This document shows positions 17,650-25,998 of a DNA stretch of 64,000 nucleotides, piece after piece; position 1 is the stretch's first letter, and every line of letters starts with the position of its first letter. This DNA comes from Actinomadura sp. WMMA1423 (lineage in GTDB: Bacteria > Actinomycetota > Actinomycetes > Streptosporangiales > Streptosporangiaceae), in the NCBI RefSeq assembly GCF_006547145.1, contig NZ_CP041244.1:8804001-8868000 (forward strand), in the 5' to 3' direction. The translations under genes and the position numbers were made by a program. A model generated the notes under the pieces. The model had not been told where the DNA came from. It saw only the letters and a program-made list of their open reading frames with translations, and did not search any database.

Positions 17650-17889
17650 CTCGTCTCCTCGAATGCACGGTTGGCGAACATAGGTACGTATTATGAGCAC
17701 TCTGGGGAAGGTGTCAAGAGGGCGGGCATGGCGCCTCCTGTGCATAGAAGGGGGTTCTGCCTCCGTCGATGTGCGCTCGGAGGCAGGCGGCCCCATGACT
17801 CGGTAGCGCGTCTGCGCTATGTTCATCATCCGTGCATCTGACCGCATAAGGCTAGATGTTGGGACCCACGAAACGACCAGGGAGCCGGA
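17650..17889. promoter_or_regulatory. Divergent promoter region with two inverted repeats
   Basis: A 240-bp spacer between the divergent dehydrogenase operon and hydrolase gene. Two perfect dyads are present: TGCCTCCG-N12-CGGAGGCA (17758-17785) and TAGCGC-GTCT-GCGCTA (17804-17819). The second lies about 70 bp before the hydrolase start, a sensible operator location. The cognate regulator may be the IclR protein at 552-1376, but this is not shown. Confidence 0.5.
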
Positions 17890-18795
17890 ATGGCAGAACC
17901 ACGCGCTGTGACCGTGCCCAGCGATGGCGACCAGCTGAGCGGATCGCTCTACCTGCCGGAGGGGCCCGGCCCGCATCCCGCCGTCGTGCTCGCCGGAGGG
18001 TGGTGCTACGTCAAGGAAGTGGCCCAGCCGTTGTTCGCGGAGGTCTTCGCGCAGGCCGGCCTCGCCGCGCTCGTCATCGACTACCGCCACTTCGGCGAGA
18101 GTACGGGGGAGCCGCGACGCCACATCGACCCCTGGCGGCAGATCGAGGACTATCGGAACGCGATCTCCTACCTACAGGCGCTCGACGACATCGACGGCAC
18201 CCGGATCGGCGCCTGGGGCATCTCCTACAGCGGCGGGCACGTCCTCATCCTCGGCGCCGTCGACCCGCGCGTCCGTGCCGTCTGTTCGGTCGTCCCCGTC
18301 ATCGACGGATGGGACAACCTTCGCCTCTCGCACGGCACGGTGAGCTTCCGCGCCCTGCGAAGCGCCCTGGAGGAGGCGCGCACCCGGCTGTTCGTGACGG
18401 GCGAGCACACGTACATCGACCACCAGCCGGTCGAACTCGGAGCCGTCGGGACGTTCCCCTTCCCCGCGAGCCGCGACACCTTCGCCCGGATCAAGGGGAC
18501 GGAGGCGCCCGGCTATGTGGGCAATGCGACGGCCCAGTCGACAGAGATGCTGCTCGCCTACAGCGTCCGCCCGTTCCTGACGCGCCTCGTCGCCACACCC
18601 ACCCTCATGTGCGTCGCCGAGGGCGACGACCACACGCACTGGGACCTCGCAGCCGAGGCGTTCGACGCGATCCCCGGCCCGCGCAAGAAGTTCCACGTGG
18701 TCCCTCGCTCCACGCACCTGACCCTCTACGAGAACGTCGAGGTGCGCCGCGAGACGGCGAAGGTGGCAGCGGTCTGGTTCACCGAGCACCTCTGA
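17890..18795 (+). CDS. Alpha/beta hydrolase
   Basis: 301 residues with an intact fold. An oxyanion-region AVVLAGGWCYVKE is followed by YRHFGESTGEPR and the nucleophile elbow WGISYSGGH (S112). The acid lies in VAEGDDHTHWD and the histidine in PRSTHLTLY. The pattern resembles dienelactone-hydrolase/S15-like esterases. AGGGAG precedes the ATG by about 7 nt. It is a paralogue of the truncated hydrolase at the left window edge, so two homologous hydrolases bracket the catabolic island. A hydrolytic step in the same pathway is likely. Confidence 0.9.
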   Translation: MAEPRAVTVPSDGDQLSGSLYLPEGPGPHPAVVLAGGWCYVKEVAQPLFAEVFAQAGLAALVIDYRHFGESTGEPRRHIDPWRQIEDYRNAISYLQALDDIDGTRIGAWGISYSGGHVLILGAVDPRVRAVCSVVPVIDGWDNLRLSHGTVSFRALRSALEEARTRLFVTGEHTYIDHQPVELGAVGTFPFPASRDTFARIKGTEAPGYVGNATAQSTEMLLAYSVRPFLTRLVATPTLMCVAEGDDHTHWDLAAEAFDAIPGPRKKFHVVPRSTHLTLYENVEVRRETAKVAAVWFTEHL

Positions 18796-18900
18796 ACTCC
18801 CGCTCCACGGCCTCCCGCAAGAACCCTGACGAACACCTGGCTGGCGTCGGCGCCCCGTGGCCGCGGCTGGGACGATCGCCACCGTCCCGGCCGCGGCCAC

Positions 18901-18923
18901 GGTTCGAACCCAGTATCGCCCAC
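18901..18923 (+). tRNA. 3'-terminal tRNA fragment (tRNA-Val-like), possible att site
   Basis: GGTTCGAACCCAGT followed by ATCGCCCAC reads as the T-loop, 3' T-stem and 3' acceptor strand of a tRNA. The expected 5' partner of the T-stem (ACTGG) is absent, so only the tail is present. The acceptor sequence fits the actinobacterial tRNA-Val(GAC) type, recalled from general knowledge. A terminator-like hairpin follows at the spacing normal for a tRNA gene. Such tails are typical of tRNA-integrating elements. Confidence 0.5.
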
Positions 18924-18936
18924 GTTTCCCCAGCTC

Positions 18937-18967
18937 AGAGGCTTGCTCGGATGAAGAGCAGGCCTCT
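18937..18967 (+). terminator. Terminator-like hairpin behind the tRNA fragment
   Basis: A 12-bp stem with one G-T pair (18937-18948 with 18956-18967) and a 7-nt loop, followed by a short T run. It is consistent with the native terminator of a tRNA gene carried along with its 3' end. Confidence 0.65.
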
Positions 18968-19076
18968 TTGGCGTTGTCGCAGCTCCGAAGAGGTCACGGG
19001 TTTCGAGCCGGCAGCGCGCGATCTCGCTCCCGCGGGACGGTCTCTTGGACTCCAGGGGCGGCCACGGGTGCCCGGT

Positions 19077-19146
19077 GGGAGGAATTTGGGAGATCATCCT
19101 TCCCGCCGCGAACGGTGCCACAAGAAACCGTGCTACCAGTCACTCT
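19077..19146 (+). repeat. Dispersed imperfect repeat, copy 1
   Basis: Starts GGGAGGAATTTGGGAGATCA and ends GTCACTCT 62 nt later. The copy at 33087-33159 has 19 of the first 20 bases and the same end motif at nearly the same spacing. The pair brackets the degenerate mobile region. Confidence 0.55.
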
Positions 19147-19608
19147 GAATGGTCGAAGTCGGGTTGAGTACTTGCTGCTTGTCTGGAGGCGTCGCTGCTG
19201 CTACGTCGAACCGTCTGACCGTCCGAAGGAAGGCCCGCTGGTACGGCACGGCCTTCACCTACTCCGGCTTCGCGGGCATCCGCGCATGCCGGGACGTCCT
19301 GCCGGGTGCAGACCCGCCGGTCACCGTGCTCGAACGAGCGTCCGCTGCCTCGCCAAAACCCGAGGCCGTCACCACTACCGTGCACCCCGCCAGCACCGTC
19401 GTCTCGTGCGATGGGGGCGATGTCCGCTGGCGGAACCGGCCAGCCATCGGACTAACGCTGTCCTCACCGCCTTCCCGCTCCGGCTTGACCGACGAGAAGC
19501 AGCGCTGGATACCAGCGGCCTTTGCCTACGCTCCCGCTCCTTCTCGCGGAGAGCGGTACAGCGTAGAGGAGACCAATGTTGTGATCAATCAATGAGCTGA
19601 TCCCATCC

Positions 19609-20379
19609 TCATCTGTCCTGGTGATGGAGGGTGAGGATGGCCTGCACGATGGTGGATAGGGGGCTGGTTGAGCAGCGGGCCTTCCGCAAGATGTGCCATC
19701 CCTTGAGCGCGGCGGCGCCTCGCTCGCCCAGAGCGGGGACCTTGGCGTGGTGCTGGTTGAACAGCTTCTTGCGTTGGTCCAGCTTGCGGTGTTTCTTGCG
19801 TTTGTAGGGGGTGGCGACCGCGCCGCCGGCGCTGACGTACCCCTTGTCGGCGTAGCAGGCGATCGCCCGGTCTGTCAGCGCGTCGATGATGCAGTGCTGG
19901 CGGGCGGCGGTCAGATCGTGTGTGGCCCCCGGTAGGGTCGGCGACGCCCAGATCAGTTCGCCGTGCGGGTCGGTGGGGAACTGGACGTTCATGCCATGTC
20001 GGCGGTGTTTTCCCGAGTAGTGGAGCCGGTCGTCGGCGCCCGACAGTCGGTCGGTGGCCACCAGCGTGCCGTCCAGGATGACGTAGGCCTTGCGCTGGGC
20101 GATCCGCATGGCCTGCCGCAGGTCGGGAGCCAGGTCGGCGAGCAGTTCGATCACCTCGGTGACGTAGCGGTGCGCGGTCGCGGCCCCAACGCCGAACGCC
20201 GCCGCCAGGGCGGCGAAGGTCTCGTTGCGGCGCAGGTGCACCAGGACCAGCAGCGCTTGGCGGTCTGGCGGCAACCGCCGCCACCGCGACCCGACCCGGT
20301 GCCGATGCCTGCGGATCAGATCGGCCACGAACCTGCGGGCCGAGCGAGACAGATCGAGGGCAGCGCGATAGAACAGCAT
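19609..20379 (-). CDS. IS5-like (DDE_Tnp_4 type) transposase
   Basis: 256 residues, full-length. Homologous throughout to the transposase at 22452-23222: matching starts (MLFYRAALDLSRS / MLLYRASLPLSRR), LDGTLV with the first catalytic Asp, HYSGKHRRHGMN, THDLTAARQ, ADKGYVSAGG with the second Asp, and GERGAAALKGWHILRK with the expected Glu. The element's left end probably begins at TGAGCTGATC (19593), similar to the TGAGCC end of the second IS. A matching right end was not found, so element limits are open. A hairpin precedes the start codon. Confidence 0.9.
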   Translation of the reverse strand: MLFYRAALDLSRSARRFVADLIRRHRHRVGSRWRRLPPDRQALLVLVHLRRNETFAALAAAFGVGAATAHRYVTEVIELLADLAPDLRQAMRIAQRKAYVILDGTLVATDRLSGADDRLHYSGKHRRHGMNVQFPTDPHGELIWASPTLPGATHDLTAARQHCIIDALTDRAIACYADKGYVSAGGAVATPYKRKKHRKLDQRKKLFNQHHAKVPALGERGAAALKGWHILRKARCSTSPLSTIVQAILTLHHQDR

Positions 20380-20381
20380 CG

Positions 20382-20430
20382 GAGCTCCTGGTGGTCAAGA
20401 TCGTCGCAAATCTCGATCTACCAGGAGCTC
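20382..20430. repeat. Inverted repeat upstream of the first transposase
   Basis: GAGCTCCTGGT (20382-20392) and ACCAGGAGCTC (20420-20430) form a perfect 11-bp inverted repeat around 27 nt, directly in front of the transposase ATG. The near arm overlaps the region where the ribosome binding site should be. It could limit transposase translation or be a transposase-binding site. Confidence 0.6.
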
Positions 20431-20604
20431 TCTTGTTGTCGCTCACGCCGCGCTGGACGCAACCAGCCCGTGACCTGCGGACTCAGGTTGAATTTTCCTC
20501 ACTTAACTGAGGATCCGAAGAAGGGTGCGGGGGGTGAAAAGGTAAATCAATAGAACATGCGGCTGGTTTGCGCGGACATGATATTTGAAAAACATGCGCC
20601 TCGC

Positions 20605-21195
20605 TCAAATCCACTCGAGAAGGCGGCCATCCATGCTCGTTTCATGGAGGTGGGGAATTTTCCCTTTAAATGGAGTAAGCGTCTCCAGTGCCAGAGTCAT
20701 CCCGGAAATGAGCTCACCAAGGCTCGGCGCCAGCTGGGTGATGTCGAACCCCATATCCGGGGAGAATTGCCCGACGGTGCCCCATTCCTCTCCGAAGCGA
20801 TGGTTCACGTAGATGATAGTGCCACTGTTGAAAAGTGCAATGGGAACCCAGTTTCTTATTCCGGATGACCGGACAGCGTGCTCGAAGTAGTCGTGGTCGT
20901 ACATGTCGGCCATCCGACTGACCAAGGTGAGATGGTTGTGATGCTCCGCCTCGATCCTTTCTGTGTTGTTAAGCCGAGCGTTCAGGAAGAATGCGCCGGC
21001 AAGAGTTTCCTGCCTGACCCCGTCTCGGAGCCTAAGCAATTCTGTGAGGTCGGGATGCAACGGGAAACCGAGCCGTCGCTCCAAGGCGGAGATTGGGCCA
21101 GCCCCGGCGGGGGGCCGGAGTGCGGCGAAATCGGCGGGGGTGTTCTCCGATAGCCAGGACTCCAGCCTGAGCCACGCTTCGCGGAGCGCTGACAT
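20605..21195 (-). CDS. SMI1/KNR4 (SUKH) family protein, probable immunity protein
   Basis: 196 residues with the SUKH pattern: ISALERRLGFPLHPDLTELLRLRDG, then the IRNWVPIALFNSGTIIYVN core and a C-terminal helix ending MDGRLLEWI. SUKH proteins commonly neutralise polymorphic toxins encoded just upstream. Here the upstream gene on the same strand, 138 bp away, is the large secreted golvesin-domain protein (broken). Codon use is less GC-rich than the flanks, as is usual for transferred toxin-immunity genes. The frame is intact. Cytoplasmic. Confidence 0.8.
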   Translation of the reverse strand: MSALREAWLRLESWLSENTPADFAALRPPAGAGPISALERRLGFPLHPDLTELLRLRDGVRQETLAGAFFLNARLNNTERIEAEHHNHLTLVSRMADMYDHDYFEHAVRSSGIRNWVPIALFNSGTIIYVNHRFGEEWGTVGQFSPDMGFDITQLAPSLGELISGMTLALETLTPFKGKIPHLHETSMDGRLLEWI

Positions 21196-22315
21196 GATAA
21201 CTCGTCCACTCCTCTCATGACGATCAATTCCGCGCGGGCTGGTGCCCCGGTGGCGGCCGCCGGGCGCCCTGCTCTCGCGAATGCGGGCATGGCGCCCGGC
21301 GGCCGGTCCTTACGGAAGCATTGTCTTACGGTGTCAGTCGACGTTGCAGGTAGTGTCCGCTCCGCAACTCTCGACCTCGGGTAGCCGTACATAATACGGC
21401 TCGTTGTCGAGGACCCGGTACTTCGACACGATGCCGCCAACTCCGCCGCCTGCGGCGCGGTTCTGGTCCAGGGGGATGGTTCCTCGTCCGCAGATGTTGT
21501 CCCACAGGCCATTCACGACCTTCGGAAGGCTGTAACGCGGGTCGAAATCTATGGTCCAGCGACCGCTCACCTTGTGTGCGTAGAGTTGTACGCATTGGGA
21601 TCCCGAAGTAAGGGTCATGCCCCCGCTCTCCCGGACTGCGGCGAACGGATATTCATCGCATGATGGTTCCGGCATCTCGGGCAACGGGAAGCCTGGGGTT
21701 CCGCGTCCTGGGTACGGGTCGAATGCTGCGATTCTCAAGTCGCACATGACGTCGCGGTTACTCTTATGCTTGGTGGTGTCGGCGAGCCGGTGTACCGGCG
21801 AGCCGTACTTGATGCTGCCTGGGTGATTTTTGAGCTTCTCCTGGAGGATCCAGTACATGCTGGCAGCCACAGGATATTCGGCCGTGTCGACCGTCAGGTT
21901 GGCGATGTATCCGCTGAAGACGCAGCCAGGATAGCCGAGCACCTCACTGTCACATCGGACCTTGAGTTCAGGGCGCCCGAGATTGGACTTGGTGGTGGTC
22001 GTCATCTGCCCGTTGATCATCGCCTTCAGGCTGAATGACTGGTCGAGCACTATGTCATCTCGAACATTGCTGGTGCTGCTGCGCTGCCAGGTGTGGGTGT
22101 CCGTGATCGTCACAGGAGTCTGGCTGGTAGGCAGCGGCCATACGGTGGACCCTTGGATTTGCCGGACGGTGGAGCATTCTCCTGTGCAGTCACCATCGAG
22201 TACCAGTGTGATGGCGGTCAGTCCGGCCGAAATAGCGACTGGCTGGATCAGGTTCTTCTCGATGAACTCGCCGCTTGAGGATTTCAGTTCGATCGTCCGG
22301 AGGACGTCGAACACT

Positions 22316-23231
22316 GAGCCTTTTTCAGCGGCAGATTCGTGTGCGCTGATCACATCATGATCGCGGACGGCATGGACGGTGCCGGACGTCAAGAAGCCGC
22401 TGGTAGGACGGTTGGTCTCTCACAACGTCCCGTTCCCACTAGAGGCCTCGCATGCTTTTGTACCGTGCTTCGCTGCCGTTGTCGCGCCGGACCCTGGCCT
22501 ACGCCACCGGTGTCGTCCGCCGCCACCGCCAGGCCCTCGGCAGCAAAGGCCGGCGCCTACCTCCAGGCATGCAGGCCTTGATGACATTGGTCTACCTGCG
22601 CAAGGGCGAGACCTACGCCGAGCTGGGCGCTGGATTCGGAGTATCGACCACCACCGCGTGGCGCTATGTCAACGAGGCCGTCGACCTGCTCGCCGCCCGC
22701 GCACCCAAGCTGGGTGCCGCGCTGACCAGAGCGGTCAAAGCCGGGCTGCCCTACCTGGTGCTGGACGGCACCCTGGTCTCGATCGACCGGGTCGCCGCCG
22801 ACCGGCCCTACTACTCGGGAAAGCATCGCCGCCACGGCATGAACCTCCAGGTCATCGCCGCACCGGACGGGACACTGCTGTGGGTGTCGGGACCGCTGCG
22901 CGGCTCGGTCCACGACCTGACCGCGGCCCGGATCTGGGGCGTCATCCGGGCACTGGCCGCCACCGGCCTGCTGGTGCTGGCCGACAAGGCGTACCAGGGG
23001 GCTGGCGCACACATCCTCACGCCCTACAAGGGACGCGACAAGCCCGAGCCGCAAAGGGACGCCAACCGTGCACATGCCAGGCTCCGTGGACCCGGCGAAC
23101 GCGCGAATGCCCAGCTCAAGTCCTGGCGCATCCTGCGGAAGCTGCGCTGCTGCCCCCACCGTGCCGGCCGCCTCGCCAAAGCCGTCCACGCCCTGCAACT
23201 CCGCGAGACCGCATCACGCTGAAAAAGGCTC
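22316..23231 (+). mobile_element. Insertion sequence, IS5-like, complete
   Basis: A 916-bp element with perfect 15-bp terminal inverted repeats (GAGCCTTTTTCAGCG at 22316-22330 and its complement at 23217-23231). It is flanked by a 3-bp target duplication ACT (22313-22315 and 23232-23234). It carries one transposase whose stop codon lies inside the right repeat. The precise ends and the clean gene interruption indicate a fairly recent insertion. Confidence 0.95.
22452..23222 (+). CDS. IS5-like transposase
   Basis: 256 residues, intact. A helix-turn-helix-like segment (ETYAELGAGFGVSTTTAWRYVNEAVDLL) is followed by a DDE core: LDGTLVSIDR, YYSGKHRRHGMNLQ, HDLTAARIWG, LADKAYQGAG and GERANAQLKSWRILRK. 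AGAGG precedes the ATG by 7 nt. The TGA falls inside the right terminal repeat. It has the same length as the transposase at 19609-20379 and is clearly homologous but distinct, so the two belong to different elements of one family. Confidence 0.95.
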   Translation: MLLYRASLPLSRRTLAYATGVVRRHRQALGSKGRRLPPGMQALMTLVYLRKGETYAELGAGFGVSTTTAWRYVNEAVDLLAARAPKLGAALTRAVKAGLPYLVLDGTLVSIDRVAADRPYYSGKHRRHGMNLQVIAAPDGTLLWVSGPLRGSVHDLTAARIWGVIRALAATGLLVLADKAYQGAGAHILTPYKGRDKPEPQRDANRAHARLRGPGERANAQLKSWRILRKLRCCPHRAGRLAKAVHALQLRETASR

Positions 23232-25597
23232 ACTGCCGCGTGCCCGGTAGATGTCCATCGGGCCGTGATCTCGAAGGGCTGGCACGACATGAACCTGTCA
23301 TATCCGCCGCCGTTCACGGCGTTACAGATGGACTCGGGCCCGGCAGCCGCTTTCAGGGAGGACGTTCGGGCCGTTGCCCGTGGCCTCACCGTCAAGCAGA
23401 CCTCCTGGTTATCCGTCTGCTTCTTGCAGGTGTGAGAGTTCGCGCTGCTCCGTGCGCTCAGTGTCGTTGGGAGTGGTGTTGGGGTGTTCCAGTCGGGGTC
23501 GGGTGAGTTGGGTACGCCGTCGGGCGCGCTGACCCGGGGCATGGACACATAGTTACCCGGCGCGAACGCGACAGCGTCATAGGCGATGTCCTCGTCGCCG
23601 GTGCCGTCGGACGTGTGGTTGGTGAGGCGGACTGTCGGCGCCTCGTCATCGAAGATCCAGGTGCCTAGCTCAACCCACCGATTCGCAGAACCTTTTTGGG
23701 AGATGGAAGTGCGAGACACCCCACTCTTCTTGACGACCTCATAGGTTGCCAGTCCGGTCTGCGCGCCATGGTCCGGGATGTGGACGAATACCTTCGCCTG
23801 CCCGTTGATCTGCTGACCGAGCTTCCATTCACCGGTGACCTTCAGCCGGTTGCCCTCCGCGTCTTCCATGCGCGTGTGCGCGAACCAGAAGTGACCGCTA
23901 TAGCCCGCGCCGAGCTGGTGGAGGTCGATCCTCGATGAGTCGGATCCGAAGGTGAAGTTGAAGCTTCCGCTAGTTGTTTTGGGAACCGAGCAACCCGGCC
24001 GATGGATCGGCGTGCTGTCTGGGACGTCATCGATGATGAGCGCGTTCGAAGGTAGGCCGGCGGTGGTGCAGTTTGGCGGGTAGGCGGTGCCGTCAGCCTG
24101 CTCGGGGTAGTTGGCGGGTGGGTCGAACCGCCAGATTTCGTTTCCGCACAGGTTTTGATCGCAGTTCTTCCAGCTGGTCGGCTGATGCCACCAGCACTTG
24201 AGGTCGGTACGGTTGCATGCGCCCATGCCGGGGTCATTGGAGTCGTTCGGTCCGATTTTGCTGGGTCGCACTCGTTGGCGGAGGTGCAGAACAGGTCCTC
24301 GGGTGCCTTGACGGTCATGCGGGCGGCGTTGTTGGTCCACCATGCCGGGCGAAAGCCCACCACCATGGTGTTGGGGGCCTCGAGTGCCTGGAGGGGGCGT
24401 GCGGCCCAGCCGAGCACCTTCTCCTGGTAGGGCCAATCCTGGGGGTGTGCCGCGTGTGAGTAGTCGTCGCCGGTTCCATCGGCGTTGGACAGGAACGGGG
24501 TGCGGTTGGCCTTCCACAGCGGGTTGGCGGGGTTGTTGGTGAACCCTACTCCCCAGACGCCGCCGTTCTCGGCAGCGTCCGCTTGAGGGTAGAACCCTGA
24601 GTTGTAGGCCCAGAGAGCGAAGTATCAATTCTCTAGGCGTTGGGGTTTGCCGTTGCCGATTCTGAGGCCAGCGTTGTAGGTCTGGTTCCATTTTTCCACC
24701 AGGATGTTGACGCCAGCGGCGATGTTGGCTGTGTAGTCCAGCGCAATCGCTTCTTGCTGTTTGGTGGTCTTGGGCGTCTCGCCGGTCTTCTCTTTGCCGT
24801 GGACGCGCATCCCGTCGGTGACCTGGGTGATGCCATATCCGCAGTCGGCGTCGCTCCAGTTGATGGCCCATGGGTCGGTTTGCTGCCCGGAAGAGGTGTA
24901 GGCGATTCCGTAGTAATTCCCGATCAAAGGATTGCCGGTTACGCCGGGAACGACCACGCGGGACGCCTGCCACATGTTAGATTCCTGTGCGGTGACGCCG
25001 AGCATCACCTGCATCGGAATGCGACCTCCGCCCGCCAATGGCGTCAGCGGAAACATGTCGGAGTCCTGGGGATGGTAAGCAGCCATCCCCAGGTTCTTCC
25101 AGTTGGCGGGCCGGTAGATGTGCTGATTGAGGTTATTGGTGACAGCCATGTTGACCGCCCACTCGACTTGCCGCGGTTTGGGTTGCATGGCTTGTTTGGC
25201 GGGGTCGTTGCGGGGGACCGAGCAGTAGCGCTCGCCCTCTACAGTTCCCTGGCTCTGCATCGTCTTGTTCTTGGAAAGTTTCGCGGGGGGAGGCAGTGCT
25301 GGGGAAAGTGCGCCTCCTTGGACGGTGCGGGCGACCCCGGCCTGACCGGGAAGCACCTGGAAGTCGACCTTCCTGCCGTTGCCGAGTATGCGGAGGGTGA
25401 TCTTTGCGGCTCGCTGGCTGGCAGGCAGTCTCGCCGACCCTCGCGGGTTCTTGCTGCTGGCCCAGGCCGATCGGGTGACCATGGCTTCCCCGCGCGTGGT
25501 GGCGACGGCATCACGCGGAACATCGCTGCGGATGGTGACACCGGCGGGCAGCGGAGCGGCGGCGGCCCTGGCCTGATTCAGGGTGTTCCGGCGGGCT

Positions 25598-25920
25598 CGA
25601 TCCGGGTGCTCTCCAGTCGGGACGCGCCGTGGCAGTCGTGGGAGTACCTGACGCGGGTGTCGCAGCTGCCCGCAGGCGAGTGGATCCGCTCCGACGCCGG
25701 AGCGCGCCCCGACGACATCTGGGGGTTCCCCTCGTACGAGGCGTGGCGGGGCAAGTCGGTGAAGCTGCTGCTTCAGGTGCTGACTGAGCCGATCCTGGCC
25801 GACTTCTTCAGTCCGCGTGCCGGGACCGTGTTCGAGACGATGCGCCGCGAGGCCGACCGGGTGTCCTACTGGGAGATGCAGAAGCGATTAGGAGCACGGC
25901 GCTCCGGTCACGCCGGCTAG
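25598..25920 (+). pseudogene. C-terminal fragment of an unrecognised protein
   Basis: Downstream of the broken golvesin gene's 5' end the opposite strand reads a sensible protein tail: RVLSSRDAPWQSWEYLTR, AGEWIRSDAGARPDDIWGFPS, LLLQVLTEPILADFFSPR, ending RRSGHAG-stop. The frame continues to the left only through antisense of the golvesin gene, so both genes are cut at the same point. I cannot assign a family. It marks a rearrangement junction. Confidence 0.5.
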
Positions 25921-25961
25921 CTGTTGCGGGACGAGACGTTGTTAACGGCTGGCGGGCTCGG

Positions 25962-25992
25962 TTGACCTTCGAGTTGCTTGAGGCCCGACGAT
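25962..25992 (+). promoter_or_regulatory. MerR-type promoter with 19-bp spacer
   Basis: TTGACC (25962-25967) and GACGAT (25987-25992) are separated by 19 bp. A dyad-like sequence, CCTTCGAGTT then GCTTGAGG (25966-25983), lies between them. Its right half resembles the CTTGAGG half of SoxR-type boxes. The GTG at 25999 follows the -10 by 6 nt, as in leaderless transcripts. The arrangement suggests activation by a MerR protein, possibly the gene product itself. Confidence 0.5.
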
Positions 25993-25998
25993 GTTCGA

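Larger units (their letters stand above)
18796..19608. other. Gene-poor junction between catabolic island and mobile region
   Basis: About 810 bp without a convincing gene. It contains the tRNA-like fragment and hairpin at 18901-18967 and a second tRNA-like scrap at 18987-19009. One copy of a dispersed imperfect repeat lies at 19077-19146. A 148-codon open frame at 19149-19595 has no recognisable domain and looks like eroded coding sequence. Confidence 0.6.
21334..25597 (-). pseudogene. Large secreted golvesin-domain protein, disrupted
   Basis: The coding trace runs from about 25597 to 21334. The N-terminal part has a lysozyme/transglycosylase-like segment (DCGYGITQVTDGM, ALDYTANIAAGVNILVEKW). 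The middle has PYQEKVLGWAARPLQALE. Further on is a golvesin C-terminal-like domain (GHFWFAHTRMEDAEGN, WVELGTWIFDDEAPTVRL, IAYDAVAFAPG). There are four lesions. The 5' end is missing at about 25597. A TGA at 24627-24625 replaces a probable Trp codon (RLEN-stop-YFALWAYN). A one-base loss in the run at 24256-24259 shifts the frame. An IS is inserted at 22316-23231. Removing the IS and one ACT restores the frame exactly (HAAVFDVLRTIEL). Probably once an exported effector paired with the SUKH gene. Confidence 0.85.

Noticed and set aside
19149..19595. 148-codon plus-strand frame before the first transposase
   Set aside because: No domain, Ser/Pro-rich composition and no ribosome binding site; kept only as part of the degenerate-stretch entry.
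20485..20520. Possible right terminal repeat of the first IS (TGAGGATCC-containing)
   Set aside because: Only about seven bases agree with the complement of the left end; not enough to define the element.
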